Origin: Lachnospiraceae bacterium
GTDB lineage: Bacteria; Bacillota; Clostridia; Lachnospirales; Lachnospiraceae
NCBI GenBank assembly: GCA_017461725.1
Contig: JAFTXG010000026.1
Coordinates: 91,125 to 155,124 of the forward strand
Length of the DNA: 64,000 nt
Direction: 5' to 3'
Shown: piece after piece, positions 25,125 through 36,361 of the stretch
How the letters are laid out: each line of letters starts with the position of its first letter
Numbering within the stretch: position 1 is the stretch's first letter
Notes under the pieces: model-generated
What the model was told of the DNA's origin: nothing
Database searches by the model: none
Seen by the model: only the letters and a program-made list of their open reading frames with translations
Translations under genes and position numbers: made by a program

Positions 25125-26969
25125 TCACAGCTTCTCAAAATCCTCCACACCGTGCTTGCACAGAGGGCAGATATAGTCCGCGGGCAGTTCCTCTCCCTCG
25201 TACACATATCCGCAGATCTTGCACACATAGCCCTTCTTCTCCTCCAGCTTGGAGGGCTTGGGTTTAATGTGGTCGAAGTAGTACTGGTAGGTCACGGAAG
25301 GAACGTCGGACAGCACCTTCGCCTCGGTTACGTCAGCCACAAACAGGGTGTGGGTTCCGTAATCTCTGGTCTCGATCACCTTTGCACAGATCACGGCGTT
25401 GGTGTTCTCGGTCACGTAGAGGATGCCGTTGCTGCCGCGCGCCACCTGGGTATAGCCTGCGAATTTATCCACATCCCTGCCGCTGGAGAAGCCGAACTGC
25501 TCAAACTGCTTGAACTGTGCGTCCTGGGACAGCACGGAAACGTTGAATGCTCCGGTCTTCATGATCATATCGTGGGTGTAGTTGGCCTTATTCACCGCGA
25601 TGGTGATGCGCTTAGGCGTGTCGGTCAGCTGAACGGTGGTGTTGATGATGCAGCCATTGTCCTTGTCCCCGTCCTTTGCGGTCAGCACAAACAGTCCGTA
25701 GGACAACTTGAACATAGCGTTCTGGTCGATTTTCGCCTCATCAGCGGGGGCAGTCTCAACCGGTGCAGGAAGCAGATCGGCACTGATGGCCTCGACCAGC
25801 GCATCCACCTGCTCCATCTGACTGGCTTTCAGCGAGGACTTCAGCGTCAGGGTATTGTCCAGGATCTTCACATCCTTCAGGCTGGACAGGAGGTTTCGCA
25901 TCAGACTTCCGGCGGTGGGCGCCCAGGTACCATTCTCAATCAGAGCGATGGTGCGCTTCTGCAGGTTGTGGGCGATCACGTCGTGGAGCGCATTCTCCAT
26001 GTTCACAAAGATGCCTGCATTGTAGGTGGTGGAGGCAAAGATAATGTGGCTGCAGCGGAACACCTCGGACACGATCACCGAGGAATGGGTCACGGACACG
26101 TCATAGACGCGGACATCCTTGATGCCTTTCTCCGCCAGCTTGGACGCGATGATATCCACGGTGTTGGCGGTATTTCCGTAAACAGACGCGTAAGCGATCA
26201 CCACGCCCTTGTCCTCGGGCGTGCAGGTCGCCCAGTTGATATACTTCTCGATGAACCAGCCGATATTCTTTCTCCAGATCAAACCATGGAGAGGGCAGAT
26301 CATCTTGATCTCAATGGTGGCCGCCTTTTTCAGCAGAGCCTGCACCTGGTTGCCGTACTTTCCAACGATGTTGGTATAGTAGCGGCGGGCGTCATCCAGC
26401 CAGTCGCGCTCGAAATCCACTTCGTCCGCAAAGATATTGCCGCTGATGGCGCCGAAGCTGCCGAAGGCATCCGCGGAGTAGAGGATCTTGTCGGTGGCAT
26501 CGTAGGTCACCATCGCCTCGGGCCAGTGCACCATGGGTGCCATGACGAATGCGAAGGTGTGGCGGCCGGTGCACAGGGTGTCCATCTCCTTCACGATGAT
26601 CACCTTGTCCTCCACATCAAAATCAAAGAACTGCTTGATCATAGTCAGGGTCTTCGCGTTGCAGACAATCTGCACGTTGGGGTAACGTCTCACCACGTCC
26701 TCAATCATCGCGCAGTGATCGGGCTCCATGTGATTGACGATCAGGTAATCCAGCTCTCTGCCGGCCAGCGCAGCCGTCAGATTCTCAAAAAATAATCCGG
26801 ATACGGCGTGATCTACCGTGTCCAGCAAAACAGTTTTTTCATCCAACACCACGTAGGAGTTGTAGGATACACCGCGGGGGATCGGATAAACATTCTCGAA
26901 CAACGCCAGTCTGCGGTCGTTGCCGCCGATCCAGTACATATCTTCGGTGATTTTTCGGATACAATGCAT
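25125..26969 (-). CDS. flavodiiron protein with flavin reductase and rubredoxin domains
   Basis: A 614-residue four-module redox protein. Residues 1-245 form a metallo-beta-lactamase-like diiron domain with all expected ligands visible: HMEPDH, the His of MVHWPE, the Asp of SADAFG and the His of CPLHGL. About 250-395 is flavodoxin (YASVYGNTANTVD), 415-560 a flavin-reductase-like domain, and 565-614 a rubredoxin (CKICGYVYEGEE ... CPLCKHG). It should reduce oxygen to water or NO to N2O using electrons passed within the one chain. The ATG at 26969 has GGAGG seven bases upstream; an earlier ATG lacks one. The last two modules recur in the 41-kb fusion protein. Confidence 0.9.
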   Translation of the reverse strand: MHCIRKITEDMYWIGGNDRRLALFENVYPIPRGVSYNSYVVLDEKTVLLDTVDHAVSGLFFENLTAALAGRELDYLIVNHMEPDHCAMIEDVVRRYPNVQIVCNAKTLTMIKQFFDFDVEDKVIIVKEMDTLCTGRHTFAFVMAPMVHWPEAMVTYDATDKILYSADAFGSFGAISGNIFADEVDFERDWLDDARRYYTNIVGKYGNQVQALLKKAATIEIKMICPLHGLIWRKNIGWFIEKYINWATCTPEDKGVVIAYASVYGNTANTVDIIASKLAEKGIKDVRVYDVSVTHSSVIVSEVFRCSHIIFASTTYNAGIFVNMENALHDVIAHNLQKRTIALIENGTWAPTAGSLMRNLLSSLKDVKILDNTLTLKSSLKASQMEQVDALVEAISADLLPAPVETAPADEAKIDQNAMFKLSYGLFVLTAKDGDKDNGCIINTTVQLTDTPKRITIAVNKANYTHDMIMKTGAFNVSVLSQDAQFKQFEQFGFSSGRDVDKFAGYTQVARGSNGILYVTENTNAVICAKVIETRDYGTHTLFVADVTEAKVLSDVPSVTYQYYFDHIKPKPSKLEEKKGYVCKICGYVYEGEELPADYICPLCKHGVEDFEKL

Positions 26970-27174
26970 ATATGGTCCTCCAGAACTCATTTATTTTTAG
27001 ATTGTTATTTTCTTAACTATCTTGACAAGATTTTAACATATTTTCCGCTGTTTGTCTACATTAAGTTGCGCATTTTCCTGTAGAATATTCGCTCTATATG
27101 CAGCACTCTTTTGTACAAAATGATTGATTTTTTTGCTGCTTCGATGTACTATTGACGTGGAGGAATTTACTGAT

Positions 27175-27822
27175 ATGGATTGGATGACATTTATCTTTCA
27201 TATAACTGAGATCATCGGAACCTTCGCCTTTGCGGTCTCCGGGGCCATGGTGGCGGTCAAAAAGCGCATGGACCTGTTCGGCGTTCTTCTGATGGGCGGC
27301 GTGACAGCTCTGGGCGGCGGTACGATCCGCGATGTGCTGATCGGCCATTTCCCGCCAAATATGTTCTACAGCTATAAGTTTCTGCTGATTGCCGCAGTCA
27401 GCGCCCTGTTTATCTTCTACATCGCTTATAAGTGGCATGACGCCTACACCATCAACGAGTTTTATTTAAACAATATCAATAATGTATTCGACGCCATCGG
27501 TCTGGCCGCCTTCGTGGTGACCGGAACCCAGACCGGTATCAATGCAGGCTACGGAGACAATCTTTTCCTGTGCGTCTTTCTCGGTACCCTGACCGGCATC
27601 GGCGGCGGTGTACTGCGTGATGTGATGTGCCAGGAGATGCCCGCGGTGCTGCGAAAACACGTCTACGCGGTGGCAGCCATCATCGGCGGACTGGTATACT
27701 ATGTGCTTCACTTGTATATCGAAAATACCACCATACCCACGATCGTGAGTATGGCGGTAACGATTATCATTCGTATGCTGGCGACCAAATATAAGTGGAG
27801 CCTGCCGAGGATACCGGAGTGA
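27175..27822 (+). CDS. TRIC-type cation channel family protein (UPF0126)
   Basis: A 215-residue membrane protein with seven hydrophobic segments arranged as two similar halves, as in bacterial TRIC channels. Each half carries the glycine motif: GTFAFAVSGAMVAVKKRMD at the N-terminus with GGVTALGGGTIRDVLIG, and GLAAFVVTGTQTGI with GTLTGIGGGVLRDVM. These proteins form trimeric potassium- or cation-conducting channels. The ATG at 27175 has GGAGG upstream. The gene is monocistronic and convergent with the DUF815 gene, separated by a strong hairpin terminator. Confidence 0.88.
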   Translation: MDWMTFIFHITEIIGTFAFAVSGAMVAVKKRMDLFGVLLMGGVTALGGGTIRDVLIGHFPPNMFYSYKFLLIAAVSALFIFYIAYKWHDAYTINEFYLNNINNVFDAIGLAAFVVTGTQTGINAGYGDNLFLCVFLGTLTGIGGGVLRDVMCQEMPAVLRKHVYAVAAIIGGLVYYVLHLYIENTTIPTIVSMAVTIIIRMLATKYKWSLPRIPE

Positions 27823-27827
27823 ACAAA

Positions 27828-27885
27828 GGAGCTGTAAAAAACGACCTTTTTATTTATCATCGTTTTTTACAGCTCCGATTTTTAC
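27828..27885. terminator. terminator between TRIC and DUF815 genes
   Basis: A 17-base perfect stem GGAGCTGTAAAAAACGA / TCGTTTTTTACAGCTCC lies between convergent genes, with T-runs on both sides. Confidence 0.85.
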
Positions 27886-29075
27886 ACCTCCAACACGCCC
27901 GCTGCCAACAGCTCTATAAACTGCTTTGCCACGCGGGGAGATCTGCCTCCGTTGCGGATCGCGTGGGCCTCGGCTCTCACATCCAGCTTGTCCTGATCCA
28001 GTGTCACGCCGTGCTGCTTTGCCAGTTCATGGACGATAGCCAGATACTTTTCCTTGTCCGGCTTTGCGAAGGTGATGGTCAGACCAAACCGTGCGGACAG
28101 ACTCATCATCTCCTGCATGGTGTCGAAGAGATGGATGTCATCGCCCTCACGGTCGGACAGGGTCTCTTTGATCAGATGACGGCGGTTGCTGGTGGCGTAG
28201 ACAGCCACATTGTTGCTGCGCCCGCTGACACTTCCCTCCAGGATTGCCTTCAGCGCGCTGAAATTGTCGTCGTTCGCATTGAAACTCAAATCATCCACAA
28301 ACAAAATAAATTTCAGGGGATTTTTCCCCAAAGCATCCACCAGCTCGGGGATCTGATAGAGCTGATTCTTCTTTACCTCGATGAGGCGCAGACCCTTGTC
28401 GTAGAATGCGTTGGCAATCGCCTTCACCGCACTGCTCTTTCCGGTTCCTGCGTCTCCGTAGAGAAGCACGTTGCAAGCAGGCTGACCGGCCAGCAGGGCC
28501 TCGGTGTTGGCAATGACCTTCGCCCGCTCCCGCTCATAGCCGGGTAATTCCTCCAAAGTCTGGGGATCGGGATGCTTCACCGGCACGGGATGACCGTCAG
28601 CGACTGTAAAGGTATAGTGACGGGCAAACATGCCATAGCCGTGAATATGGATTTCTGACATGCGCTGCGCGAACAGTTCCTTAAAGTCCAGTTCCTCCGT
28701 CACATAAGAAGGCAGGTAGCCGCTGTAGTTTAAATGTGCCGTCAGCTCCGATGCGCTGACTCCACTCAGTTCCTGCAAAAAGGCCAGCTCATGGTCCAAA
28801 CACTCCTCCAGACACACACCCACGCTGCCCTCGGCGCATTTTCTGGTGACATAGAGATTTTCATCCTCCAGAATCAGCTCCAGCAGATAGCGGCTGAACT
28901 TCTCGGTCTGGCTGTAGAGCACGGTCACGAACTCACAGTAGAGCCCCACCCGCTCCTCGCCCAGCTCGGCAGACGCCGCCAGATATCGGTCCAGCGCCTC
29001 AATGACGGGATTTTTTAATATATTTCTGAAAATAACCAGACTCTGAAGTCCGGTGTGTAGTTTCAATGCATTCAT
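27882..29075 (-). CDS. DUF815 AAA-type ATPase
   Basis: A 397-residue protein. Residues 1-165 are helical and of unknown role. About 180-390 form the DUF815 P-loop domain with Walker A YGDAGTGKSS (near 208), Walker B FILFVDDLSF (near 245) and a sensor-like YATSNRRHLI (about 285). The C-terminal RSPRVAKQFIE is typical. DUF815 proteins are AAA+ relatives without a settled function. The conserved Asp-Asp in the Walker B suggests active ATP use. It follows cwlD on the same strand after a short hairpin element (29105-29167). Confidence 0.8.
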   Translation of the reverse strand: MNALKLHTGLQSLVIFRNILKNPVIEALDRYLAASAELGEERVGLYCEFVTVLYSQTEKFSRYLLELILEDENLYVTRKCAEGSVGVCLEECLDHELAFLQELSGVSASELTAHLNYSGYLPSYVTEELDFKELFAQRMSEIHIHGYGMFARHYTFTVADGHPVPVKHPDPQTLEELPGYERERAKVIANTEALLAGQPACNVLLYGDAGTGKSSAVKAIANAFYDKGLRLIEVKKNQLYQIPELVDALGKNPLKFILFVDDLSFNANDDNFSALKAILEGSVSGRSNNVAVYATSNRRHLIKETLSDREGDDIHLFDTMQEMMSLSARFGLTITFAKPDKEKYLAIVHELAKQHGVTLDQDKLDVRAEAHAIRNGGRSPRVAKQFIELLAAGVLEV

Positions 29076-29104
29076 CTTATGTCCCTCTTAAATTTGTCAT
29101 TATT

Positions 29105-29167
29105 ATGAAAGCTGATTGCTGCCCAAGCAAGCTTGGCATCTGCTCAGCTGCCGTCCGGAGCTTTCAT
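29105..29167. repeat. stop-codon-anchored intergenic hairpin F
   Basis: Arms ATGAAAGCT (29105-29113) and AGCTTTCAT (29159-29167) match perfectly. The TGA stop codon of cwlD (29164-29166) lies inside the arm. No T-run follows on the cwlD side, so this is not a standard terminator. The inner part folds further (ATGCC / GGCAG). Confidence 0.65.
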
Positions 29168-29976
29168 CGTAAATATTCAAGTATCCCCATACACAGTTCC
29201 CACGCCAGCCTCTCCTGATGCTCCTCCGTCACCAGCATCTGGGCCTCCTCCCAGTTGGAGAGAAAACCGGTCTCAGCGATGACAATGGGACAGCTGACAT
29301 TGAGCAGGAGATAATAATCCCCGTTGGCCTTCGCCACCCGCTGTTTGAGACACTCCGGCATGGCGTTGAGCCGCGCCTGCAAGGTCTCCGCAAGCTCCCG
29401 GCCCTTCTCGGAGGTCTTGTAATAAAAAATCTGAGGCCCGCAGACGGTGGAATGACTGTAGCTGTTCTGATGGATACTGACCACGATATCGGGCTGTATT
29501 TCCTCGATCAGCTCACATCTCCGACTCAGATCGGACACCTTTTTATTGCTGTCCGTCTCGTCGTAAAGACCATCGTCTGTCTCTCTGGTCAGATGGACGG
29601 TCACGTCGTTGGCCTCAAGATATTCTTTTAGCTTCATTACAATACTTAAATTTACTTCCTTCTCCAGCGCACTGTTGACACCGATCTTGCCGGGGTCCAC
29701 GCCCCCGTGCCCTGCATCCAGAACCACCACTGGCCGTTCCACAGGCAACCCAAGCTTGGCACTGGCCTCTGTATTGGAAATTGCCAGCGCACTGATGGCC
29801 ACAAACATCAGCACCATCATCAGGTACTGCACCAACCGGTCAATGCGGCTGTCCTTCGACTGCTGAAGCTGCTGGCTGGCTTTGTGCAGACCACTTACGC
29901 GGAAAATGCTCTTATGAAAATTCTCCGATGTTCCATTTTTCCTGCTCATATCCTCGGACATAAACTCCCCATACAT
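29164..29976 (-). CDS. N-acetylmuramoyl-L-alanine amidase (CwlD-like)
   Basis: A 270-residue protein. A short basic N-terminus and one membrane segment (about 48-70) precede an Amidase_3 catalytic domain (about 82-268). Zinc motifs are visible: His in LDAGHGGVDPGK, Glu in ALEKEVNLSI, His in VSIHQNSY and the catalytic Glu in AETGFLSN. The family cleaves peptide stems from glycan strands; CwlD-type members help make muramic-lactam in spore cortex. The exact start is uncertain because several ATGs lie close together (29976, 29961, 29949). Sporulation use is inferred from type and from other spore-type enzymes in the window. Confidence 0.85.
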   Translation of the reverse strand: MYGEFMSEDMSRKNGTSENFHKSIFRVSGLHKASQQLQQSKDSRIDRLVQYLMMVLMFVAISALAISNTEASAKLGLPVERPVVVLDAGHGGVDPGKIGVNSALEKEVNLSIVMKLKEYLEANDVTVHLTRETDDGLYDETDSNKKVSDLSRRCELIEEIQPDIVVSIHQNSYSHSTVCGPQIFYYKTSEKGRELAETLQARLNAMPECLKQRVAKANGDYYLLLNVSCPIVIAETGFLSNWEEAQMLVTEEHQERLAWELCMGILEYLR

Positions 29977-30070
29977 GAACTCTGTTCGTTCTGGTTAAAG
30001 TTTATGCCACCGCCAGCAAAAATATGGTTCCCAATTCAAAGCCGCTGAAACTCTCCTTCAACTGCGCTTG

Positions 30071-30565
30071 TCACCCGCGCTTCTTTCCCATTCCGCGCTC
30101 CATACCGGTGATACCGGTACGGCACATCTCCACGATCTCATAGGGCGCCAGCACCTTCAGGAAACCGTCGATCTTCTCCGACTTTCCGGTCAGCTCCAGA
30201 ATCATACTGTCCACTGACAGATCGACAATCTTCGCCTTGTAAATATCCGCGATGTCTTTCATCTCACTGCGGCAGTTTGCAGGCACGGTGATTTTGATCA
30301 GCAGAAGCTCGCGCATCACACTGTTTCCACGGTCCAGAACAAACACCTCGCGGACATCCTGCAGTTTCTCGGTCTGTCCGATCACCTGGTTCAGAATATC
30401 CTCATCACCGTGAGTCACAATGGTGATACGGGTGATCGCCGGATTGCTGGTCTCCGATGCTGTGATTGCGTCAATGTTAAAACGGCGGCGCGCAAACAGC
30501 GCTGCGATCCTCGCCAAAACATTCGCCCGGTTATCTGCCATAATACTCAGAACATACTTTTCCAT
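30071..30565 (-). CDS. ilvN: acetolactate synthase small (regulatory) subunit, copy 1
   Basis: A 164-residue protein. An N-terminal ACT domain (residues 3-75) contains NRANVLARIAALFARRRFNIDAI, the valine-binding region of AHAS regulatory subunits. A C-terminal domain (80-160) ends in EIVEMCRTGITGMERG. It activates the large subunit and gives feedback inhibition by valine. It is the last gene of the ilv cluster, downstream of its ilvB partner. A 366-base gap, unusually long for this pair, separates them and contains hairpin element B. A second ilvN with a similar C-terminus lies at 36.4 kb. Confidence 0.9.
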   Translation of the reverse strand: MEKYVLSIMADNRANVLARIAALFARRRFNIDAITASETSNPAITRITIVTHGDEDILNQVIGQTEKLQDVREVFVLDRGNSVMRELLLIKITVPANCRSEMKDIADIYKAKIVDLSVDSMILELTGKSEKIDGFLKVLAPYEIVEMCRTGITGMERGMGKKRG

Positions 30566-30742
30566 ACTTATCCTCTACCTTATCATCATTTTACGGATAA
30601 TCATTTTTGATACAATAGTTATATACAACGGCTTTGGCGATCCATGGCCCAGTCACTTGTCACTTTAGCCGTCCCCACCCCGTAATGAAGTATACTTTAT
30701 TGCTGCACTTTCGCTCTATCATAATTGAATGCGTTCCTCACT

Positions 30743-30924
30743 GTTCAACCTCAATTATCTTTCCGCAGGAAAGGCGAAAAGCTTTCCCGTGCAAAAGTTG
30801 ATTCCCGATTGTCCCGTTAAGCTCAGCCCGCGGTAACGCCCGCGGGTGAGTAGGGTCAAGTTCGGGTCAACTTTTGATAGGGAATCTTTTCGGCTGACTG
30901 CTGCAAACACTCAGCCGGTTGAAC
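30743..30924. repeat. long intergenic hairpin element B
   Basis: Outer arms GTTCAACC (30743-30750) and GGTTGAAC (30917-30924) match perfectly. Inside, CGAAAAG-TTCCC-CAAAAGTTGA-CCCGA blocks pair with mirrored blocks on the right. The tip is CCCGCGG-taacg-CCCGCGGG. The near-continuous stem spans about 180 bases, and its right end lies eight bases past the ilvB stop codon (30932-30934). It does not carry the 17-base core motifs of elements A, C and E. Confidence 0.75.
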
Positions 30925-30931
30925 TCAGCAA

Positions 30932-32593
30932 TTACTTCATTACGATCACATCCACCGTTGCCCCCGGCGGAATCATCGGCAGTACCTTCTCATCCTTATC
31001 CATCACACAATCGATCCACACAGGGCCGGTGCGCTTCATCGCCTCATCCAGCGCCGCAGAAAGTTCATCCAGGTTTGTACATCTGAAGCCCGTTCCTCCA
31101 AAGCCCTCGACCACCTTCACATAATCGGTCTTGCGGTGAGGGTCTGTGCTGGAATAGCGTTTCCCGTAGAATGCCGTCTGCCACTGGCGAACCATTCCCA
31201 GCACTGCATTATTGAAAATCACAGTGATGACTGGAAGCTCGTAGCTGACCGCTGTGCACGCCTCGTTCATATTCATGTGGAAGGAACCGTCACCGGTGAT
31301 GTGAATGACCGGCTTGTCGGGGCAGGCCACCTGCGCGCCGAGTGCAGCGCCGTAGCCGTAGCCCATGGTTCCCAGACCGCCGCTGGTCAGGAAATTGCGG
31401 CTGCCTACATGGTGAATGAACTGAGCCGCCCACATCTGGTGCTGGCCTACGTCGGTGACATAGATCGCGTCCTCTCCCGCCTTATCACAGATCATGTCAA
31501 TGATCTGATGAGGCTTCAGAGTAGTATCGCTGTCAGTGGGGACATAATCCTCCGCCTGCCATGCGGCGATCTGCTCCATCCACCGGGGATGGCGGCGAGC
31601 CTCCACCTTGGGAAGCAGCGCGGCGAGAATATCCTTCACCTGGCCAATCATATACTCGTCGGCCCGAACATTTTTATGTACCTCGCTCATATCAATATCA
31701 ATGTGAACGACTTTTGCTTTCTTTGCAAATTTTCCGGGGTTCAGCGCCACACGGTCACTGAAGCGGGTTCCGATGGCCAGCACCAGATCCGCATTGTCAA
31801 TGGCCATGTTAGTGGTCAGAAGACCGTGCATACCGATCATGCCCAGATTCAGCGGCTCTTTGTAGCCCAGTACCCCCGCCGCCATGATCGTGTAGGTCGC
31901 AGGAATCTCCGCCTTGTTGATCAGTTCGCGAAGTTCATTGCCCGCCTCGGAAGCGACCACACCGCCGCCGAAATAGACCACAGGGCGCTCTGCCTGATTG
32001 ATCAGCTCTGCCACACGGTCAAGGGTCTCCTCATCAAGCTCAGTCTCGAACATATCCTTCGCCGGCTCCGCGGGAATATACTCGCAGAGTGCCGCGGACA
32101 CATCCTTGGGGATGTCCACCAGAACAGGACCTTTACGGCCGGTCTGCGCGATCTCAAATGCCTGACGCATCACGTCCGCCAGATCCTCCACCCGGTCAAC
32201 CACAAAATTGTGCTTGGTGATGGGCATGGTGATACCGGCGATATAAACCTCCTGGAAGCTGTCCTTACCCAGACCGGAAGTAGCCACGTTTCCAGTGAAA
32301 GCAACCATGGGAATGCTGTCCATGTATGCAGTCGCAATACCGGTCACCAGGTTGGTGGCACCGGGGCCGCTGGTCGCCAGACACACACCCACCTTGCCGG
32401 TGGCGCGGGCATAGCCGTCGGCTGCATGAGCGGCACCCTGCTCGTGGGCAGTCATCACATGATTTATCCGATGCTGGTTCTTATATAACGCATCGTAGAG
32501 GTTCAGCACCGCGCCGCCGGGATAACCGAAGATGGTCTCCACACCCTGCTCGATGAGCACCTCCACAAAAATATCTGAGCCTGTCATTTTCAT
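30932..32593 (-). CDS. ilvB: acetolactate synthase large subunit, copy 1
   Basis: A 553-residue thiamine-diphosphate enzyme that condenses pyruvate (or pyruvate with 2-ketobutyrate), the first shared step of valine, leucine and isoleucine synthesis. The active-site Glu lies in AHEQGAAHAADGYARATG (about 47), the ThDP/Mg motif is GDGSFHMN ... NN (about 430-460), and the phosphate-binding GGLGTMGYG is also present. The ATG at 32593 follows AGGAGGAAG; an upstream in-frame ATG is less likely. It is close in sequence to the copy at 37.3-39 kb but clearly diverged, so the cluster has two separate AHAS pairs. Confidence 0.92.
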   Translation of the reverse strand: MKMTGSDIFVEVLIEQGVETIFGYPGGAVLNLYDALYKNQHRINHVMTAHEQGAAHAADGYARATGKVGVCLATSGPGATNLVTGIATAYMDSIPMVAFTGNVATSGLGKDSFQEVYIAGITMPITKHNFVVDRVEDLADVMRQAFEIAQTGRKGPVLVDIPKDVSAALCEYIPAEPAKDMFETELDEETLDRVAELINQAERPVVYFGGGVVASEAGNELRELINKAEIPATYTIMAAGVLGYKEPLNLGMIGMHGLLTTNMAIDNADLVLAIGTRFSDRVALNPGKFAKKAKVVHIDIDMSEVHKNVRADEYMIGQVKDILAALLPKVEARRHPRWMEQIAAWQAEDYVPTDSDTTLKPHQIIDMICDKAGEDAIYVTDVGQHQMWAAQFIHHVGSRNFLTSGGLGTMGYGYGAALGAQVACPDKPVIHITGDGSFHMNMNEACTAVSYELPVITVIFNNAVLGMVRQWQTAFYGKRYSSTDPHRKTDYVKVVEGFGGTGFRCTNLDELSAALDEAMKRTGPVWIDCVMDKDEKVLPMIPPGATVDVIVMK

Positions 32594-32864
32594 GATACTT
32601 CCTCCTCCAAAATCCTTGCCAAAAACGTAACATCTTGTCACGCATTCCGCTCGGACACAAATTCTTTTAATATACTATATTTTATCACATGTCCAAATCG
32701 TTACCGTTTGTAACAATCTGAAGTCAATGCTATTTTCAATTTATCCAATTCATGCTCTACTCTCTCTAACACAATAATGCTCTCCCCTTATCATACACGA
32801 TAAGCTGTAAAATTCCAACAAAATTTTACAGCTCATCATGTACTTGCAAAATTCATTTAACGCC

Positions 32865-33190
32865 GTGATCCACGCCGTCTCGCCCCTCCGGGACTTTCCG
32901 ACGGCTGTCAGTCCTCGTGCTTCCGCGCATGCGGCGCTCCGCACTCTGACTGTTTCGTCCAGCTTTCTCTTTCCACTCCGTGAATCACGCCGTCTCGTCC
33001 CTTCGGGACTTTTCGACGGCTGTCAATCCTCGTGCTCTCGCTCCTTTCGGTGCTTCGCGCTCCGACTGTTTCGTCCAGCTTTCTCTTTCCACTCCGTGAA
33101 TCACGCCGTCTCGTCCCTCCGGGACTTTCCGACGGCTGTCAGTCCTCGTGCTTCCGCGCCATGCGGCGCTCCGCACTCTGACTGTTTCAC
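32865..33190. repeat. three tandem copies of a 115-base repeat between ilvD and ilvB
   Basis: Units begin at 32865, 32980 and 33096 with GTGA(T/A)(C/T)CACGCCGTCTCG. Each contains the hairpin sequence CGTC-CC(C/T)TCCGGGACTTT-CGACGG and ends with a pyrimidine-rich CTTTCTCTTTCCACTCC; the third unit is cut short near 33190. Units differ at scattered positions. Stop-rich short frames argue against coding. They fill half of the 655-base gap inside the ilv cluster. Confidence 0.85.
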
Positions 33191-33248
33191 CCGCCAAATG
33201 TGCAACTGGGCGTGCCAGCACGCCAGTTGCCCGCTTGTCGGGTTTGAT

Positions 33249-34913
33249 TCACTCCATGACGGCGCCTTTATTTGCGCCGCTTACCAGTCTCGCATATCTC
33301 GCCAGCCAGCCGGTCTTGATGTTCGGCTCGGGCTGCACATAGGCCGCCTTTCTGGCCGCCAACACCTCATCGCTGACCTCCACATTGATCTGTGCATCAG
33401 GGATGTTGATGGTGATGATATCGCCCTCCTCGATCAGTCCGATGGGACCGCCGGAAGCAGCCTCCGGTGCCACATGACCGATGGATGCGCCGCGGCTCGC
33501 ACCGCTGAAACGTCCGTCGGTGATCAGTGCAACGGTCTTGTCCAGCTTCATGCCCGCCAGTGCACTGGTGGGATTCAGCATCTCGCGCATACCGGGACCA
33601 CCCTTGGGTCCCTCGTAGCGGATAACCACAACGTCGCCGTCCACGATCTTTCCGTTATAGATCGCCTGAATCGCCTCATCCTCACTGTTGAACACACGCG
33701 CGGGACCGCTGTGCTTCAGCATCTCCGGAGCCACCGCACTGCGCTTTACCACGCAGCCGTCGGGGGCGATATTGCCCCACAGGATCTGAATACCGCCGGT
33801 AGCGCTGTAGGGATTGTCGATAGGGCGGATCGCATTGTAATTCTTTACATACGCGCCCTCAATGTTTTCTGCCAAAGTCTTTCCGGTGGCGGTGATCACG
33901 CTGGTGTCCAGATGACCGCCCTTGACCAGTTCGGACTGTACCGCTGCCACACCGCCTGCCAGGAACAGATCCTGCATGTGGGTGGGGCCGGCCGGTGCCA
34001 GGTGGCAGAGGTTCGGAACCTTCTCGCTCATCTCGTTGAACAGCTCCAGATTCAGCTCCACGCCCGCCTCGTTGGCGATGGCCAGCAGGTGAAGCACACT
34101 GTTGGAGCTGCAGCCCAGCGCCATATCGCAGGCCAGAGCGTTACGGATGGATTTTTCATTGATAATATCGCGAGCCTTGATGTCGCGCTTAACCAGCTCC
34201 ATGATCGCCATGCCGGCATGCTTTGCCAGCTGCATACGGCCGGAGTGTACGGCGGGAACAGAGCCGTTGCCGGGAAGGGCAATACCCATGGACTCGCAGA
34301 GACAATTCATACTGTTTGCGGTGTACATACCTGCACAGCTTCCGCAGCCGGGGCATGCGCCGGTCTCACACTCGTGAAGCTTCGCGTCGTCGATCAGATT
34401 AGCCTTTCTCGCGCCGACAGCCTCGAACAGCTTGGACAGGGAAACCTCCTCGCCGTCATACAGACCGGCCATCATGGGACCGCCGCTGCAGACAACAGCA
34501 GGGATATTCATACGAACAGCCGCCATCACCATGCCGGGAACAATCTTGTCACAGTTGGGAACCAGCACCAGACCGTCAAACTGATGCGCCATGGCCATGG
34601 TCTCCACGCTGTCCGCGATCAGCTCGCGGCTGGCCAGAGAATATTTCATACCGATGTGGCCCATGGCGATACCGTCGCACACGCCGATGGATGGAACCAT
34701 GATGGGGGTTCCGCCTGCCATGCGCACGCCAGCCTTGACTGCCTCGGTAATCTTATCCAGATGGAAGTGGCCGGGAACGATCTCACTGTGGGCGCTGACA
34801 ACGCCGATCAGAGGTCGGTCCAACTCTTCCTTGGTATATCCCATGGCGTAGAACAGGCTGCGGTTGGGCGCACGCTCAACACCTTGGGTAACATTTGCAC
34901 TTCTTAAATTCAT
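33249..34913 (-). CDS. ilvD: dihydroxy-acid dehydratase
   Basis: A 554-residue iron-sulfur enzyme that dehydrates dihydroxy acids to the keto acids of valine and isoleucine. Cluster cysteines are visible in NCDKIVPGM (about 120) and [19 protein letters not shown] (about 190-208). The conserved C-terminal region [19 protein letters not shown] (about 470-490) is complete. Length matches IlvD. It lies downstream of ilvC with hairpin element C between them, and upstream of the second ilvB. Its cluster makes it oxygen-sensitive, in keeping with an anaerobe. Confidence 0.95.
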   Translation of the reverse strand: MNLRSANVTQGVERAPNRSLFYAMGYTKEELDRPLIGVVSAHSEIVPGHFHLDKITEAVKAGVRMAGGTPIMVPSIGVCDGIAMGHIGMKYSLASRELIADSVETMAMAHQFDGLVLVPNCDKIVPGMVMAAVRMNIPAVVCSGGPMMAGLYDGEEVSLSKLFEAVGARKANLIDDAKLHECETGACPGCGSCAGMYTANSMNCLCESMGIALPGNGSVPAVHSGRMQLAKHAGMAIMELVKRDIKARDIINEKSIRNALACDMALGCSSNSVLHLLAIANEAGVELNLELFNEMSEKVPNLCHLAPAGPTHMQDLFLAGGVAAVQSELVKGGHLDTSVITATGKTLAENIEGAYVKNYNAIRPIDNPYSATGGIQILWGNIAPDGCVVKRSAVAPEMLKHSGPARVFNSEDEAIQAIYNGKIVDGDVVVIRYEGPKGGPGMREMLNPTSALAGMKLDKTVALITDGRFSGASRGASIGHVAPEAASGGPIGLIEEGDIITINIPDAQINVEVSDEVLAARKAAYVQPEPNIKTGWLARYARLVSGANKGAVME

Positions 34914-35000
34914 AGTTTATATCTCCAAAGATCAATAACTTTTTATCTTACAACAAATTGAAATTATGTTGAACTGCCCTTTACTAACAAAGGGAACAAA

Positions 35001-36299
<1,299 letters not shown>

Positions 36300-36361
36300 C
36301 TATAAAATATATTTACGCGGTTGCGAAAGCGCATTAGCGCGTGGCAATCGGGTTTAACAAA

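Noticed and set aside
25062..26795. Plus-strand frame of 577 codons opposite the flavodiiron gene
   Set aside because: Mirror frame of a clearly recognised gene; composition (Gly/His/Val) is that of a shadow frame.
31136..32488. Plus-strand frame of 450 codons opposite ilvB copy 1
   Set aside because: Antisense shadow of an enzyme with complete ThDP motifs.
32865..33190. Tandem repeats considered as a CRISPR array
   Set aside because: Units are contiguous, 115 bases long, without spacers, and no cas genes are nearby.
32838..34907. Very long open frame on the plus strand (689 codons) opposite ilvD
   Set aside because: It is the antisense shadow of ilvD and the tandem repeats; its protein is rich in His/Gln/Leu with no family, and ilvD has full catalytic motifs.
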